Numbered from the stretch's first letter, positions 51,101-61,149 are shown. The stretch is 64,000 bases of DNA from Cryptomeria japonica (GCF_030272615.1 NC_081412.1:544718370-544782369), one strand, 5' to 3'. Translations and numbers: made by a program. Notes: generated by a model not told the origin, from the sequence alone.

Positions 51101-53243
51101 ATTGGCAAGAAAGAAAAAAGAAAAAAAGAAAGTTATGTGAATTGAACTAATTTCTATTAAATTTTATATGAGTTTAAACTAATATAATGCATAAATAATG
51201 ATTATGTAGGTAGGATTGATGAAAAGAAAAATATATTTGATTATGATTTTCATTTGAAATATGTTGGCTATCATGGACATCAAAAAATTGTCCATTGGCA
51301 CTATTTCATTGACAAAACTAGAGCGAACAAAAATAAAAATAGTGTGTCAATCATTTTGGTTGAGAAGAATGATAGAAAATATGATGAATAAATCGGAAGA
51401 ATAAATAAGCATTTTTTGTGAAACTATCTCAATAATTGTATTATCCAAGAATCATGTTAATGATTAAGCATGTAGACACTAGATACCATTTCATTAGAGA
51501 ATTGTCAGCAATAGAAATATTTGTTTAAAATTCTGAATATTCAAAGACTAGTATGTAGACATCATCACCCAATCATTAGGAAAATAAAGTTATAAGTATC
51601 TAACAGATTGTTTAAAAAACCCTAGATGAAGGCAGTTTTAATTATGGAAGAATATGTAACCCCAACTACCATTCCCTGGTATAGTTCAATTCATCTTTTA
51701 GTATTAAGTCTATATAGGTGCATATCTCTAAGAGATTTGGATGCAATTATATATATCTAGGTATGTAACTTTTTGTATGTTTGAAGAAAGAAAAGGAAAG
51801 TGGGGAATTAATCTTATTGTGTAGAGTAGTATGGGTATGACCTAGGTAGAAATGAATGCATGTTTTGTCAATTATATATTTCAAAAAATGTTATCTCATA
51901 TTTTGTTAATTTAGAAGAATTAGATACGCTCTGGCATGCTTTTGAGGGTTATTGGCATAAGTTAGAGACGACAGAATAGACTGAAAGAACAAGAGTTTTG
52001 AAGTAGCCTCCTCGCATCTCTTATAAAAATACGACAAATTTATCTGTTTTAATCTAATTGAAAAGTTTTAAGCCTACATTTAAAGCATACGAAGTTATGC
52101 GACTTTTCTGATTCAATTGCTTCATCTTTATATGCAGGTTTTCCTTTTCCACGCTCTTCATGACTCAAAGTAACAAGATTCTATGCCTTTCATTTTATTG
52201 AAGATTGTTAAACTATAGTGCGATTTACAATGCTTTAAAATCCTAAATTAATATTATGGATTATGCAGGCGAGAGGATTGTAAGCAGTCTGGGAAAAGTA
52301 GTGGTGATAATATGGCTTTGTGTAGTTTTGGTGTTAGTATCTAGTTATACTGCCAACCTGTCCTCAATGCTTACTGAGAGAGAAATTGTACCAAAGGTTT
52401 ACAGCCTTGAATATCTTATTGCCCAAAATTTGCCAATCGGGTATCACCGGGGATCTTTCATAGACAAGTTTTTGGAACAGCTGGGTGTGAATAAAAGCGT
52501 GCTTCACCCGTACTCATCTCTAAATGAGTACGAATTTGCACTGGAGAAGGGACCCAACAACGGAGGGGTAGCCGCCATATTTGATGACGAAATTATTTCT
52601 CAACACACATTTCTTTCAAAAGGATGCAATGCCTATGCGAAAGTTGGTCCTACGTACAGAACTGGAGGCTTCGCATTCGTAAGTCTCTAAATTTGCCTCT
52701 AAATCTCATAGTAGTGTGATTCGCAAATCAAATGATTGAATCAAATTTTGTGTACAGGTGTTTCCAAAGGGGTCACCGCTGGTTTCAGACATTTCCAAGG
52801 CTACATTAAATCTTTCAGAAAGCACAGAGATGCAAGAAATTCGGAACAGATGGTTCAATTCAAGGGAAAGCAAATGCAACGAGGAGGTTGATGGATTGGA
52901 TTCAAACAGATTGAGCCTCGACGACTTTTGGGGTATATTTTTGCTGACAGGATGCGTGTCGTTTTTCAGCCTCTTCTACTATTTCTGTCGCCTACTTTAC
53001 AGATTTCTGCACAGTAATGAGAATTCATCTCATGTTAATTCCATGTCCTCCCGATTGCGAATGTTTGCTAATTATGCAGACGAGAAGGACATCCCAGCAC
53101 CAAAAAGAAAGAGATCTGAGACCGCCATTTCATCTGATGGAACCCCCGCCTCAAAATCCTCTGAAATCACTTCAGAATTGTGTAATTTACCCACTAAAAC
53201 TACATCGGAGTTAAAGTTAAATGATCATATCCATGACAATTAA
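30124..53243 (+). CDS. GLR: Plant glutamate receptor-like channel (GLR), six exons
   Basis: Exons: 30124-30394, 30529-31832, 31916-32196, 52138-52169, 52269-52678, 52758-53243; all introns GT..AG and phases fit, giving 927 aa, typical for plant GLRs. Domains: signal peptide about 1-27; LIVBP-like amino-terminal domain about 35-440 (SIVGPQTSVVAEF, VPIVTFAATNPSLS); S1 about 465-560 (LKIAVPWDRGFTQFVRV, NRSKHVDFTQPYTETGV); M1 about 580-597; pore loop 616-630 (IWFSFSTLFMTQS); M3 640-654, then the SYTANL gate (655-660); S2 with the two cysteines expected to pair (KGCNAY, ESKC); M4 about 824-843; a Ser/Lys-rich cytosolic tail. GLRs are amino-acid-gated Ca2+-permeable cation channels of plant membranes. 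No stop or shift was found, so it is probably functional. The GLR clade cannot be assigned by eye. Confidence 0.95.
32300..33556. other. AT-rich intron sequence, nothing recognised
   Basis: Low-complexity A/T DNA, especially 32690-32880. No coding or terminal-repeat structure found before the Copia LTR. Confidence 0.45.
33557..36035 (+). mobile_element. Truncated Copia relic with 5' LTR
   Basis: A probable 874-bp LTR (33557-34430, TGTTGGGATT..CCTTTCA) is followed by ATTGGTATCA, a primer-binding-site match. A broken gag then starts at 34577 (MDNFNGNNFKPWNFKMGDIL). Broken frames continue through a protease region (ending ..GWFTKYEECDGGRVYV..) and 35548-35739 (GSTQNLCFVSKLRDVDVQVV). They end in a GAG-pre-integrase segment (DLVILERRISNP; EFNFYKHCITTRKD). 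At about 36035 it stops against the gag of G1 copy 3 in the opposite orientation. Integrase, RT and the 3' LTR are missing. Confidence 0.72.
36045..36900 (-). pseudogene. G1 copy 3 gag N-region, second copy, and gag core
   Basis: After the first gag N-region the same block starts again: broken frames with KHYPHASHGEYESLTQVT (about 36830-36890) and the frame 36288-36770 (GGEVLPLIEGLRRFIENNEH.., KVLGHSNPTNQVELSIPIP..). It then passes into a Ty3 gag core, 35955-36272 (SLEKYNGQGDPQTYVKIFHI). It arose either by tandem duplication or by recombination between two related elements. Confidence 0.65.
36970..37881 (-). pseudogene. G1 copy 3 gag N-region, first copy
   Basis: Frame 37567-37881 ends ..TKDMEPNLGNLFHENVCGSS, matching the leader protein of copy 2 near 22620-22680. 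Frame 36970-37401 (..KSYVEVLGYTQAARQVNHYI.., ..PSPYSQPQPTYNNVT..) matches 22894-23316 across its length, ending NNLSQTVLSLS. Confidence 0.7.
39354..40850. other. Intron spacer, nothing firmly recognised
   Basis: No supported coding frame. The stretch 39700-40800 could be the LTR or leader of the following Copia RT relic, but no partner LTR or primer-binding site was found. Confidence 0.35.
40860..41570 (+). pseudogene. Copia reverse transcriptase relic
   Basis: The 40838-41044 frame carries WYKPSIKEIDSIDKNHTWDL and GVKWVYKKKFKE, the entry to Copia RT. Heavily broken frames follow, with the middle of RT near 41050-41230. MTNIGIMKYFLGLYLHQLES lies near 41473-41535, the end of the RT palm. The interval is much shorter than in an intact RT, so the middle is deleted. 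Confidence 0.68.
41571..42429. other. Intron spacer, 5' side of the LINE
   Basis: No supported gene. The LINE 5' untranslated region may lie within 42240-42430, but its 5' end cannot be placed. Confidence 0.35.
42475..43640 (+). pseudogene. LINE ORF1 (RNA-binding protein) relic
   Basis: From an ATG at 42475 with an early TAG. The main frame 42529-42882 has LLCDGPWLNGKYTLDMRKM.., THVWIILLGLPFEFWVEDIL and EYEGFPFACFHYKN, a DUF4283-like domain leading into a zinc knuckle whose pattern C-x-x-C is damaged (ACFHYKN, stop, GILLKKCP). The C-terminal part (to about 43640) is Lys/Glu/Ser-rich with shifts. Confidence 0.78.
43671..44600 (+). pseudogene. LINE ORF2 endonuclease domain
   Basis: APE-type endonuclease: KLVSWNIHGLNSPHKQEVLR, IILIQETKM (catalytic Glu) and, after a frameshift near 43950, WWMVMGDFNTPLHGNEKFG (Asp/Asn of the GDFN box) and NFTWTSRMVGG. 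The SDH-type catalytic histidine block near 44310 reads SRISLDHFLMVL with a nearby stop. The N-terminal frame is open for 97 codons. Confidence 0.88.
45040..46600 (+). pseudogene. LINE ORF2 reverse transcriptase
   Basis: LINE RT blocks in order: LNATFLVLIPKHPRVDLMDQ, FRLISLYNYFYKIISKVFTS and SGFIPGR; KLDLSKAYDRVNWGFLEKVL; GDPISPILFIILVEFL; then FVDDAILMG, the catalytic box with both aspartates. Frames 45040-45318, 45364-45579 and 45601-45867 are separated only by single stops, several TAG or TAA at positions usually Gln or Trp. Confidence 0.9.
46780..47130 (+). pseudogene. LINE zf-RVT region
   Basis: WCSGLTPKINIFLWILL, then after a stop ILTTDNLRKWGFCIPNRCYL and CLKDEESMKHMF. This is the zinc-binding C-x-x-C..H..H-like region downstream of plant LINE RT. 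It ends with FPHILWAI and KERNN, the conserved tail. Confidence 0.75.
47220..47725 (+). pseudogene. LINE C-terminal RNase H
   Basis: Starts PPNDWIKANFYGAAKGNPEP, where the first catalytic aspartate of the usual FDGA/SKGNPGP motif is Tyr. It continues with a frameshift through GALQAIKLAHHLGVKFLQ and ends CYISHDYREGNKSVDWVANE, keeping the H-x-x-REGN-x-x-VD block. Confidence 0.82.
47850..49690 (+). pseudogene. Plant-mobile-domain-like, acidic/coiled-coil protein relic
   Basis: Broken + frames. 48042-48227 reads ..RKVTVNETMIAEVMGLPMDS, resembling the start of the plant mobile domain / putative plant transposon protein. 48344-48736 continues with YGRYTRVYSYHFFILNHFWY and ends in an acidic patch (DYSDDDDGEGYY) and a basic NLS-like SSKRKRKMG. 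Glu/Lys-rich sequence follows, then a coiled coil (49260-49560) carrying a 129-bp tandem duplication, and a hydrophobic C-terminus (LLFFCWFLLSGQLSFLCML). The family assignment is tentative. Confidence 0.45.
49281..49538 (+). repeat. 129-bp tandem duplication, two units
   Basis: Units 49281-49409 and 49410-49538 differ at a single base (GCAATGCGG versus GCAATGTGG). The unit equals 43 codons and keeps the frame, duplicating DCLSELTKAISN..KIINYQ..RMEGVEK, a coiled-coil segment. Confidence 0.95.
49740..50830 (-). pseudogene. Second acidic/coiled-coil protein relic, minus strand
   Basis: The 139-codon frame 50410-50829 reads PKMYIDESSEFETSNENAFH, KRKSSSKSKGVISKKEVF and YDSDYIPLDEFISNSYSPDS, an acidic/serine-rich and NLS-like N-region. 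Downstream broken frames give FFNWVVMEISRLKSKINNL, a coiled-coil-like segment, and continue to about 49740. It is tail-to-tail with the + strand relic and shares its acidic, basic, coiled-coil layout. Confidence 0.4.
50840..51410. other. Intron spacer, nothing recognised
   Basis: No supportable open frame. Probably part of the Copia relic that follows. Confidence 0.3.
51420..51640 (+). pseudogene. Copia RNase H C-terminal relic
   Basis: Reading + near 51440-51530 gives IMLMIKHVDTRYHFIRELSA, the highly conserved KHIDxRYHFIRE end of Copia RNase H. Stops follow. No LTR was identified. Confidence 0.68.
52138..52169 (+). other. GLR exon 4, 32-nt microexon (pore loop)
   Basis: Preceded by a T-rich tract and TATGCAG, followed by the donor A/GTAACA. 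It adds one base to finish the Trp codon, ten codons FSFSTLFMTQ, and one base of the next Ser codon. Only this piece makes the exon 3 to exon 5 phase work and restores the FSFST pore motif of plant GLRs. A length of 32 is not divisible by three, so skipping it would shift the frame. Confidence 0.88.
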
Positions 53244-53360
53244 CCCAATAAACCCAATTGTAAATGTATGTGTATTAATTCTTTCTTGAACACAAATAAT
53301 GGATGGATGGTCGAACTATTATTATCATATCCATGAATATTTCACTGAATAAACATTTAC
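53244..53360 (+). terminator. GLR 3' UTR with poly(A) signals
   Basis: AATAAA occurs at 53247-53252, immediately after the TAA stop, and again at 53348-53353. The second is the better placed for cleavage. Sequence beyond it becomes AT-rich and non-coding. Confidence 0.5.
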
Positions 53361-54329
53361 ATATTCCTGATTTAAATATTCTTGGAGATTGTTCTAGGCT
53401 GATTGCGGTTTTTATAATAGATTTAATTTGACCTTAGAAAGAAAGTACACATACAAACTTGAAATATCCTATGATGGTAATAAATTTATTTAAGAACAAC
53501 ATAAGACATATAAATAGTGTTCCTAAAAATCTTGCTAAAAGAAAAATTATTTTAAAAATAAAAGAAACTCAAAAACAAATATTGAATGGAAACAAGAAAT
53601 ATTTTTAAATTTTGCAATTTATATAATTTAATAATGTTAAATTTTATTTTTAAATGAAAAATAGAACATAAAAAGAAAGATTTTTTAATTTCTGAATAAT
53701 TAATAGTAAATAGTTTATTTCTAAAATAAGAAAACACAACGATTTTGAATGACAAAAAGGTTTCCTAAATTAAAGGATACAAACACAAATTGTGACAATT
53801 AAATTTAATTCTAAAATGAAAAAAATACAAGAAAACGAATGAAATAAAATTATAGATTTTTCTATTTCAACATAATATAATAGCGATTTATTATTTTAAA
53901 AAACATAAAACCAAATACAAATGAAGGAGTTTGTTAAACTAAAAGATATGAACATAATGTTGGATAATGAAGTCCAATTGTGAGTCTCTTCAGCTCCTCT
54001 CTATTGTTTTCCCTCCAATGACTGTCTCTTTGACATCTTTGGAGACTTCAATAAGAGTCTATGGATAATGTAAGCATTTATATTGTTGCATTGCTGATGT
54101 ATAATGAGTTGTTGTATATAAAACCAATGAATAGAGATAATGACGAGACTTCCCCTACTTTTTCAATGGATGTAGCCAAATTGATGAACCTTGTTTAATT
54201 TATCTTGCATCTTTTAATCTTGAGTTTGCATTGTTTGTTTATATGTGCTTTCCATCAACAACTAGTAGTTGAGCTTATTGAGAAGTTGAGTTAGAAAATT
54301 GTGATGAATTTCCAAAAAGATGGGAGAGG
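53361..54329. other. AT-rich spacer downstream of GLR
   Basis: A-rich and T-rich low-complexity DNA to about 53940, then ordinary non-coding sequence. No gene recognised. Confidence 0.45.
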
Positions 54330-56110
54330 AAGATAAATGGAGAATCAAAAAACTCATCAGATTGAATTTTTGAATTTAGAAGATGCAAATGAAAGTATTT
54401 TCTATTAAGAGAGACCTCTTAATTGTGTTAGAAAGAGAAGAAAAAGTCAACCACAATAGACAATTAGGAGTGGGAGAAAATTAATAAGAAACCAAGAGCA
54501 ACCATCATCCTCATTTTATCTAGTAATGTATTATTTAATGTTGCAACTGAGAAAACAGTGAAAGGGTTGTGAGATAAATTATTTGATATGTATGAGATGG
54601 TTTTTGCTTCATAGTATGTTTTTATTATGAATAAATTGTACAATTTGAAGATGAAGGAGTTAAAATGTCAAATCATCTAAATGAATTTAATACATTAATT
54701 AGCCAAATGATTTTCATGAATATAAATTTAGATGATAAAATCAAGGCCATCTTACTATGCTCTCTATCAGATAATTGGGAAGGAGTAGTTGTGGCAATCA
54801 ATAATTCGATGATACGTAAATAAGTGTACTAAAATTTGATGATGTTGTCAAGACTCTTCTTATTGAAGATATGAGAATTAAAAATCATAGAAATTCATTG
54901 GGAAATACTTTTATTTTTGGCAATAGAGGGAGACCCCAAGAAAGTGGAACAAATAATAATAAGAAAAGATCAAAATCTAAAAAAAGATCTAAGTATAAAG
55001 GTAGAAATGCAAATTGTTGTATTTGTAGAAAAGAAGGAAACAAAAGGAAGAATTATTGGTGATATAAGAATTTGCAAATTAAGAAAAATAAAAATGAAGT
55101 TAACTCTACATATGAAGAGGAAGAAGGTGCACTGGTGTTGTCAACAAGTTAAACTACAACTAATGTGTGGATATTAGACTTTATTTCTTCATTTTATGCA
55201 ACCTTATGTAGACAAGTTTTTTTTTAATTATCAAGAAGCAAAACTTGGTAAGGTATACCTTGATAATAATGTTCATGAGATATTATTGGTAAATGTGATG
55301 TGTTGTTCAGATTAATAAATAGAAATAAGTGTTTTTTGCAAGATGTGAAACATGTCCCTACACTCAACAAGAATTTAATTTATGTGGGAAAACTTGATGC
55401 TCAAGGATATAGCATCACATTTTTTTCAAACACTTTTAAGATGACCAAAGGATTATTAGTAATTATAAGAAGTACAAAATTCAACAGTTTCTATGTGGTA
55501 CAAAGTCAAGCTAAAGTGGGAGCTACAATGACAATTCTAGATGGTGAGACAGAGCTTTGGCACAAGAGGCACGAGCATATGATCAATAAGGGACATCATT
55601 CTTTTCTAAAACTAGAGTAACTTATAGGTTTGAAATCTATTTATTTAGAGTTGTGTGAAAATTGTATCTATAGAAAACAAAAGTGGATCAACTTATCTAA
55701 AAATAGACATGGCAAGAAGACAAGGCTTTTCGAGCTCATGCACTTGCATGTATTTGGTCCTATAGAGGTAATCTCTATTGCAGAATCAACTCATGTTGTT
55801 AATTTTCTTTCTAACTGTAATTTCAAGGTTTAGGTTGATATGCTAAATATAAAGTCTTAAGCATCTAGAAACTTTAAAATTCTCAAAGAAATTGTTGAAA
55901 ATCAAATTGGTAATAAAATTAAGTGCTTGAAATAGATAATGGTGGAGAGTTTATTTCTTTGGATTTTGATAAATTTTTTGTAGATAATGACATACAATGC
56001 ATAAAAATTGTTCCTTTCACCCCTCAAGAAAATGGTGTACCTAAGAGATTGAATCGAATAATATTAGAGAGAACTTGGAGTATGCTCTATATGAGTTTTT
56101 AGTTGTGAAT
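54330..56110 (+). mobile_element. Copia relic, gag through integrase
   Basis: Broken + frames: gag (near 54370-54800, ending LSDNWEGVVVAINNS); a zinc-knuckle region (NANCCICRKEGNKRKNYW); the protease region; the GAG-pre-integrase frame 55300-55620 (FLQDVKHVPTLNKNLIYVGK, ETELWHKRHEHMINKG); and integrase 55630-56110 (FELMHLHVFGPIEV, then PFTPQENGVPKRLNRIILER). RT, RNase H and both LTRs were not found. The gag resembles that of the element at 63058. Confidence 0.78.
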
Positions 56111-56864
56111 CATTTTCTCACATTCCCAAGGATAAGAGAATAAAGTTGGATTTATAATCCAAATGATGCATTTTGATTAACCATGGAGAAGATAAATATA
56201 GGTTGTGGTATCAATTTCCAAATAACTAATTCAAAGCTGGGATATGATATTTAATTTAAGAAGATATTTCTAGATCTACAAGAATAGAGGACACCAACAA
56301 TGGAATATGTGTTATTATCTTATATCACAAATGTAAATAATATAAGATACACTTAGTATATAACCATATTATTTTCTACTCATTTTATTTTATTGCTACG
56401 CCTATTTCCAAATCTTATCTATTGTAGTTGGAAGCAATTTTACATCTACTTAAGAAAAGGAATTATAAGTCAAGCTATAATAGCAACTTTTCTATGAATT
56501 TTGTGACAAACCTTAGGGTTTTATAAAATATAAGTATAGTGGATAATGATATAATTCTATGTTTTATTATTTCTCTTTAGTCATTCTATTTGAAATCTCC
56601 CAGGTGAAATGAAATTAAGAAAAAAACAATATACAAGAATCTTAAGAGGAATATTATGCAAAAGGTTTTAGATAATTACCATTTATACAACATAGTGATT
56701 TGCATAAAAAATAATTAAGAGAAAAAGGCCTACACCCCAAAAGCTACTCAATAAATTATATAGATATCAACAATACTACAACATAATTACAAAGAAACCA
56801 TTAAATTTATTATCACTAAATAAAGCTCTCAAGGTAACTCAAGATCTATAGGACCCACACATAA
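56111..56864. other. Spacer, nothing recognised
   Basis: AT-rich, no open frame. The Copia relic may decay into it. Confidence 0.35.
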
Positions 56865-59800
56865 TGTAATACCCCTTCCCTAATCAGACTCTATTTGATC
56901 TAGTTGACCATGGTTGACTTTTCAATGGCTTATGTGGATGGTTGATACATTATGATTGTGATGTTTTTATCCAGGAACTATGCTTTGGAGTGCAATTTAG
57001 TAGATGTTATTATGCATTATTGCCTATTGAGGAGTAGATGTTGATTATGCACTATTTCTTATGAATTCTTATATGTTAATTTTACATATGCATTGTATTT
57101 CATAGATGATGAAATGTAATTTTATTTATGTTTTACTGACCATGGACTAACACATTTACTTTATGTATGAGTTGCACTAAGTAGATGTCTTCTTGTATGT
57201 GTGGAGTTTGTATGGGGTGCAAGGAGATGATTTTTTGTCACTCACTTCGGAGAGATGCAGAATGTCATGATTCTCCTTCACTGGTGGGTCTATCATGTTT
57301 GAATGTATAAATGTGTATGTGTGGTTCAATGATGCAAGAATTGTAGGTACAAGGTACCGACTCCACCTAGCTCCACAAGTCTGAGCATACCTAATTAACC
57401 TGATGGAAGTGGAGGAGATAGTCTTAAGGCCCTAAATATCATCCCTAGCCTTGCTCAATTGTAAGCATTGTCAGTCACTTGTCAACCCTACCCGATCGTG
57501 AATTAATCCACCTTTCTAATGTTGGTATGGGGGTCATGTCATTATTTTGTTTAGTTGAGTTTTGTGTGTTATGCATTTGTGACTTTATTAAATTTCTTCT
57601 AGTGTTATTTAATGTGAAATGAATTATTAATACCTTATGATTATTAATAATTAATGTGTATTTTCTTTCATAAATTAATTTAAGAATAAATTAATATGGG
57701 CACCTTTTGTGGTTAAATAAATAAATCAATCTTACCAAGCAATCTAATTAAATTATTTATTTAATATATCTTATAGTGGATTTTATATTGTGTCATGTGT
57801 TTTTGTTAAAAAGGTTATTTAGACTTCTTAAAAAATAAAATATCTTGTTGAATTTTTGGTGTGTGAGGAAATTAAAATTTAAATGTATTGAATTTGGAGG
57901 AAAGTATTTTCAAATGTTATTTTAGGAAAAGTAATATTTTCCGAGGAAAAGATTTTTGCCATAAAAGGATATTTTAGGTAAAATTCCTTTATATTGGAAA
58001 ACCTTTCCAAAATATGGAATTCTTGCATTTTCTGGAAAATTCCCTCTCTGCTATTGATTTGGGGGTTTTCTAGCATTTTGAAAATTGGTTCTCTATTGTT
58101 GAAGAAGTTATTGCATTTGGAAGGATTGGGTGATCTTATTTTGTCTTCTTCCAAGATAGCATTTGAAGGTTGGATTATAAAACTTTGTTTTGTTTGTTTT
58201 GTTAAATATCTGAGAATGTGTGATTGTAATTGTTTTCTTCTTTTTCTTTTTGTTTGGAAGAAATAATTGGTTGAGAATTTTAGTTTTTAGCTGAGAATTT
58301 TGGGTTATATATTTAATTTTAAATGAAAATTTATGGAATTCATTCTTCTTCTATTGTGAAATTGAGTTAAGGGGGTTTTTCAGATTTCCCAATTTTGGGA
58401 ATAAAGAAATTGGCTATGAAATATGGATGAATTGAGAATCTCTTTAAAATTGGTTATCTAAATCATAGTTTTCAGATTATGGGATGCACAGTATTGAATG
58501 ATTTAACATTCAATTTATTTCTTAAATTCTTTTATTATTTACCTGAGCAACCAATTTATTTTGGATGTGTATTTCATTGGATGGCTCTATTTTTATTGGT
58601 TCTTTGTTTGTGATTGGAAGGCGTGGGGGGAGCTAACCCCATGACTGTGGGGAGGATCAACCCACAGCTGTGGGGAGCCTCTACCTAGAGTCATGGGAGA
58701 GGTCAAACCCACATCATGCGAGCCTCTTCCCACAACTATGGGAGAGGTACAAACCCCAGGCTATGGGTACCTCTACCCATAATCGTGGGGGGGGGGAGAT
58801 TCCCATGTAGTGGGAACTCCTCTTCTTACGTTGTGGGGAGAGGGAGATAATACCCACATTCTTAGTCGCTAATTAAAATTCACAGTCCTTTATCATATGC
58901 AGTTTTAAAATTAATTTCTCAGGTAGTCAATTTGATTATGGTATATGGTAATTCAATTTATCTATATATTTGTATTTGCAAATGTGAATATGTTGTATAG
59001 TGAGATTCTATTCTTAAAATGATTATCAGTTTTAAATAAAAAAATAAATATATTTGTATTGTTATATACATATCTCTCTCTATATATATATATAAACGTG
59101 AAATTTGGAATTAAGAAAGTATGAATTAAATGTATTTTTGTAATAACTTTGAAAAATAAAGTTCTTTTACTAATCATAGATTAATTTAGTCAATATGGCT
59201 TCAATTGAAAAGATCTATATTTAGATAAAATAATGGCCTTTTTAGACTATGATTATCTTTTATTCCGTAAAAGATTGGTTGGCATTTATATTGCTAGTGA
59301 AACTTGTTTTTACTCATTTATTGGATTGGAACCTTAATAGCTTAATTTTATTTAAAGGGGAGATATTCATGTGTGTGTGGGTATGGAATTCTTAATCAAG
59401 TCATTGTGCAAGTCAATTGGGTATATGTTGACTTAGACCTTTTCATGTGTTTTCCCTATTATAAATTTTCTTATCTAGGAGGAATTAATTAATTAAAAGA
59501 GTTACAATTAGATAATAATAGTTTCTAATTATATTGTTGAACTTTCTTTATAAAAAGGTTATATGTTTAATGTGCAAGTGAAACCTTTTTGGTTATTTAC
59601 TCTATTGGAGGATTTTGGTGTTTAATTTGAAAAGAGTAATTCTCATGTTTATGTTGGTTTGTTGTTGAATGTGAGATGATCATGCAAGTTAATTGGTTAA
59701 GTTTTAATTGTTGTTCCACTTGTTTTGTCCTTGTTGTGGTCTTGTCTTGTGAATAGACAAATTTATCTATATCACACCTCCACTTGGTTACACCTACATA

Positions 59801-61144
59801 GAGGGTTTGTATAACTGAGTATGTTTCTTTAGTTTTGCATGAACTCTTTGTGTTTTGTTGGCTTTTTTGTTTTTCCTTGGAGGTCTTTGGAGGTTGTGTA
59901 GTGTCACAAGGAAGAGTGGCTTCCAAGTGGGGGCCTAGGCCCAAAGTGGCTGCAAGGATAACCCTTCAAAAGTTGGATAATTAAGTGATAACCTAATAAT
60001 CTATTAGGGGTTTAGATAGTTATAACATTAATCAAGATTAATTATGCCCTGCTCATGGTTGAGTGCTCGTACAGACTTGAGATGCAGTGGAAAGGAATGG
60101 AATTGCAAAACCAACCACCTTGTCCTCATGAAAGGTTTTTTGGGTCTGCATGAGTCATGAATGGGGGCCAGAGGTTTGGGAGAGGTTGCCAAAATAACCC
60201 AAGATGGGGGCTGAGGCCTAGAGAGGCCTGGCAGGATAACCTATACCAGTTATGCAATGACACTCTTCCCTTATGTTCACTAGTGTGTAGTCTTGTATCG
60301 GTTTACTTGGAGCAATTATCATGGAAGTCATATCTATATGTTTATGCCTTATGTGAGTACCCGATGTACATGTTAGACCATGTGATGCTTTATTATGATT
60401 TTCTTGAGGGCCTTATTACTATCTCCTAGCATGAAGAAGTGGTCTCTTTTTGGGCCACATGGTCGGATGGTAGTGCCACTTTCCACCAGGTGTTTTGTTC
60501 ATTCCTTTCTCGCAAGAGATTAGCTTCCTAAGTGATCAAGTTTCTCTCTTGGATTTCCTCCATTCCATTTACCAATTGGATCCTCTTTGTTCTTCTTGGA
60601 TCATATTTGTATCTCTTGGACCTTATGTGATCAAATGTACCATTTGTTTATGTATGCCTTCATGGTAGGTTGTAATTTGATTTAATCATTATATATTTCT
60701 ATAAGACTTTGTGACCTAAATGCAATGTTATTACAATGTGACTTAGATGGTAGATATTGTATTTATATGAATGGAGTTACTGATTCAAAGAAATTATATA
60801 CACTATGAGGTTTATAGCTTTAGAAATATAATGTAACTAAACAGAGTTGTATGAGTTGAATCATGCTTATTGTAATCTCTTAATGAAACCAATTTCTATG
60901 ATCTTGTCATAATCATTGTAGCGTGAGTTGGTTTAATCAACCTTATTTTTAATTTGTTTAATTGAGTAATCTTAGTTGGAAACCCTTTAGGATTTTAAGG
61001 TTAAGTTTTTCGCTTGTGAAATTACTAATGCAATGTTATCTTCAAACGTCCTTACATTCTCTATTGTTAAAAAAAATAAAATTATTTTACTCTTTTTGAG
61101 TGTTTGTAGTTGTATCCTTTAGGGTTTCTTTGTGGGGCATTACA
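56865..61144. mobile_element. 4,280-bp non-coding LTR-like insertion (giant solo LTR?)
   Basis: It starts TGTAATACCCCTTCC and ends TTTGTGGGGCATTACA. The 11 terminal bases are inverted repeats with one mismatch. Perfect 5-bp duplications CATAA flank it (56860-56864 and 61145-61149). TG..CA ends plus a 5-bp duplication point to an LTR retrotransposon product. No gag-pol frame, internal LTR pair or primer-binding site was found, so a single very long LTR is the simplest reading. A LARD-like or DNA element is the alternative. The interior has a GC-rich tandem array and otherwise AT-rich unique sequence. Confidence 0.75.
58624..58858. repeat. GC-rich tandem array, about 46-bp unit
   Basis: Units start near 58657, 58703, 58749 and 58798 (spacing 46, 46, 49), with partial units outside. 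Each carries variants of TCAAACCCACA, a purine/pyrimidine switch CTCTNCCCA and TGGGAGAGG, so units can pair internally (CCCACAGCTGTGGGG at 58661-58675 is palindromic). It stands out in AT-rich surroundings and contains a run of about ten G. Confidence 0.78.
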
Positions 61145-61149
61145 CATAA

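Larger units (their letters stand above)
32197..52137 (+). other. Giant GLR intron 3 (19,941 bp)
   Basis: Donor CATCTG/GTACTT after exon 3 and acceptor TTTATATGCAG/GTTTTCC before exon 4. The other four introns are 134, 83, 99 and 79 bp. The extra length consists of retrotransposon and pseudogene relics in both orientations. It interrupts the Trp codon at the start of the pore-loop helix (TG/G). Confidence 0.88.

Noticed and set aside
57879..58266. Overlapping open frames inside the giant insertion as genes
   Set aside because: They are mirror-image frames in AT-rich sequence without motifs.
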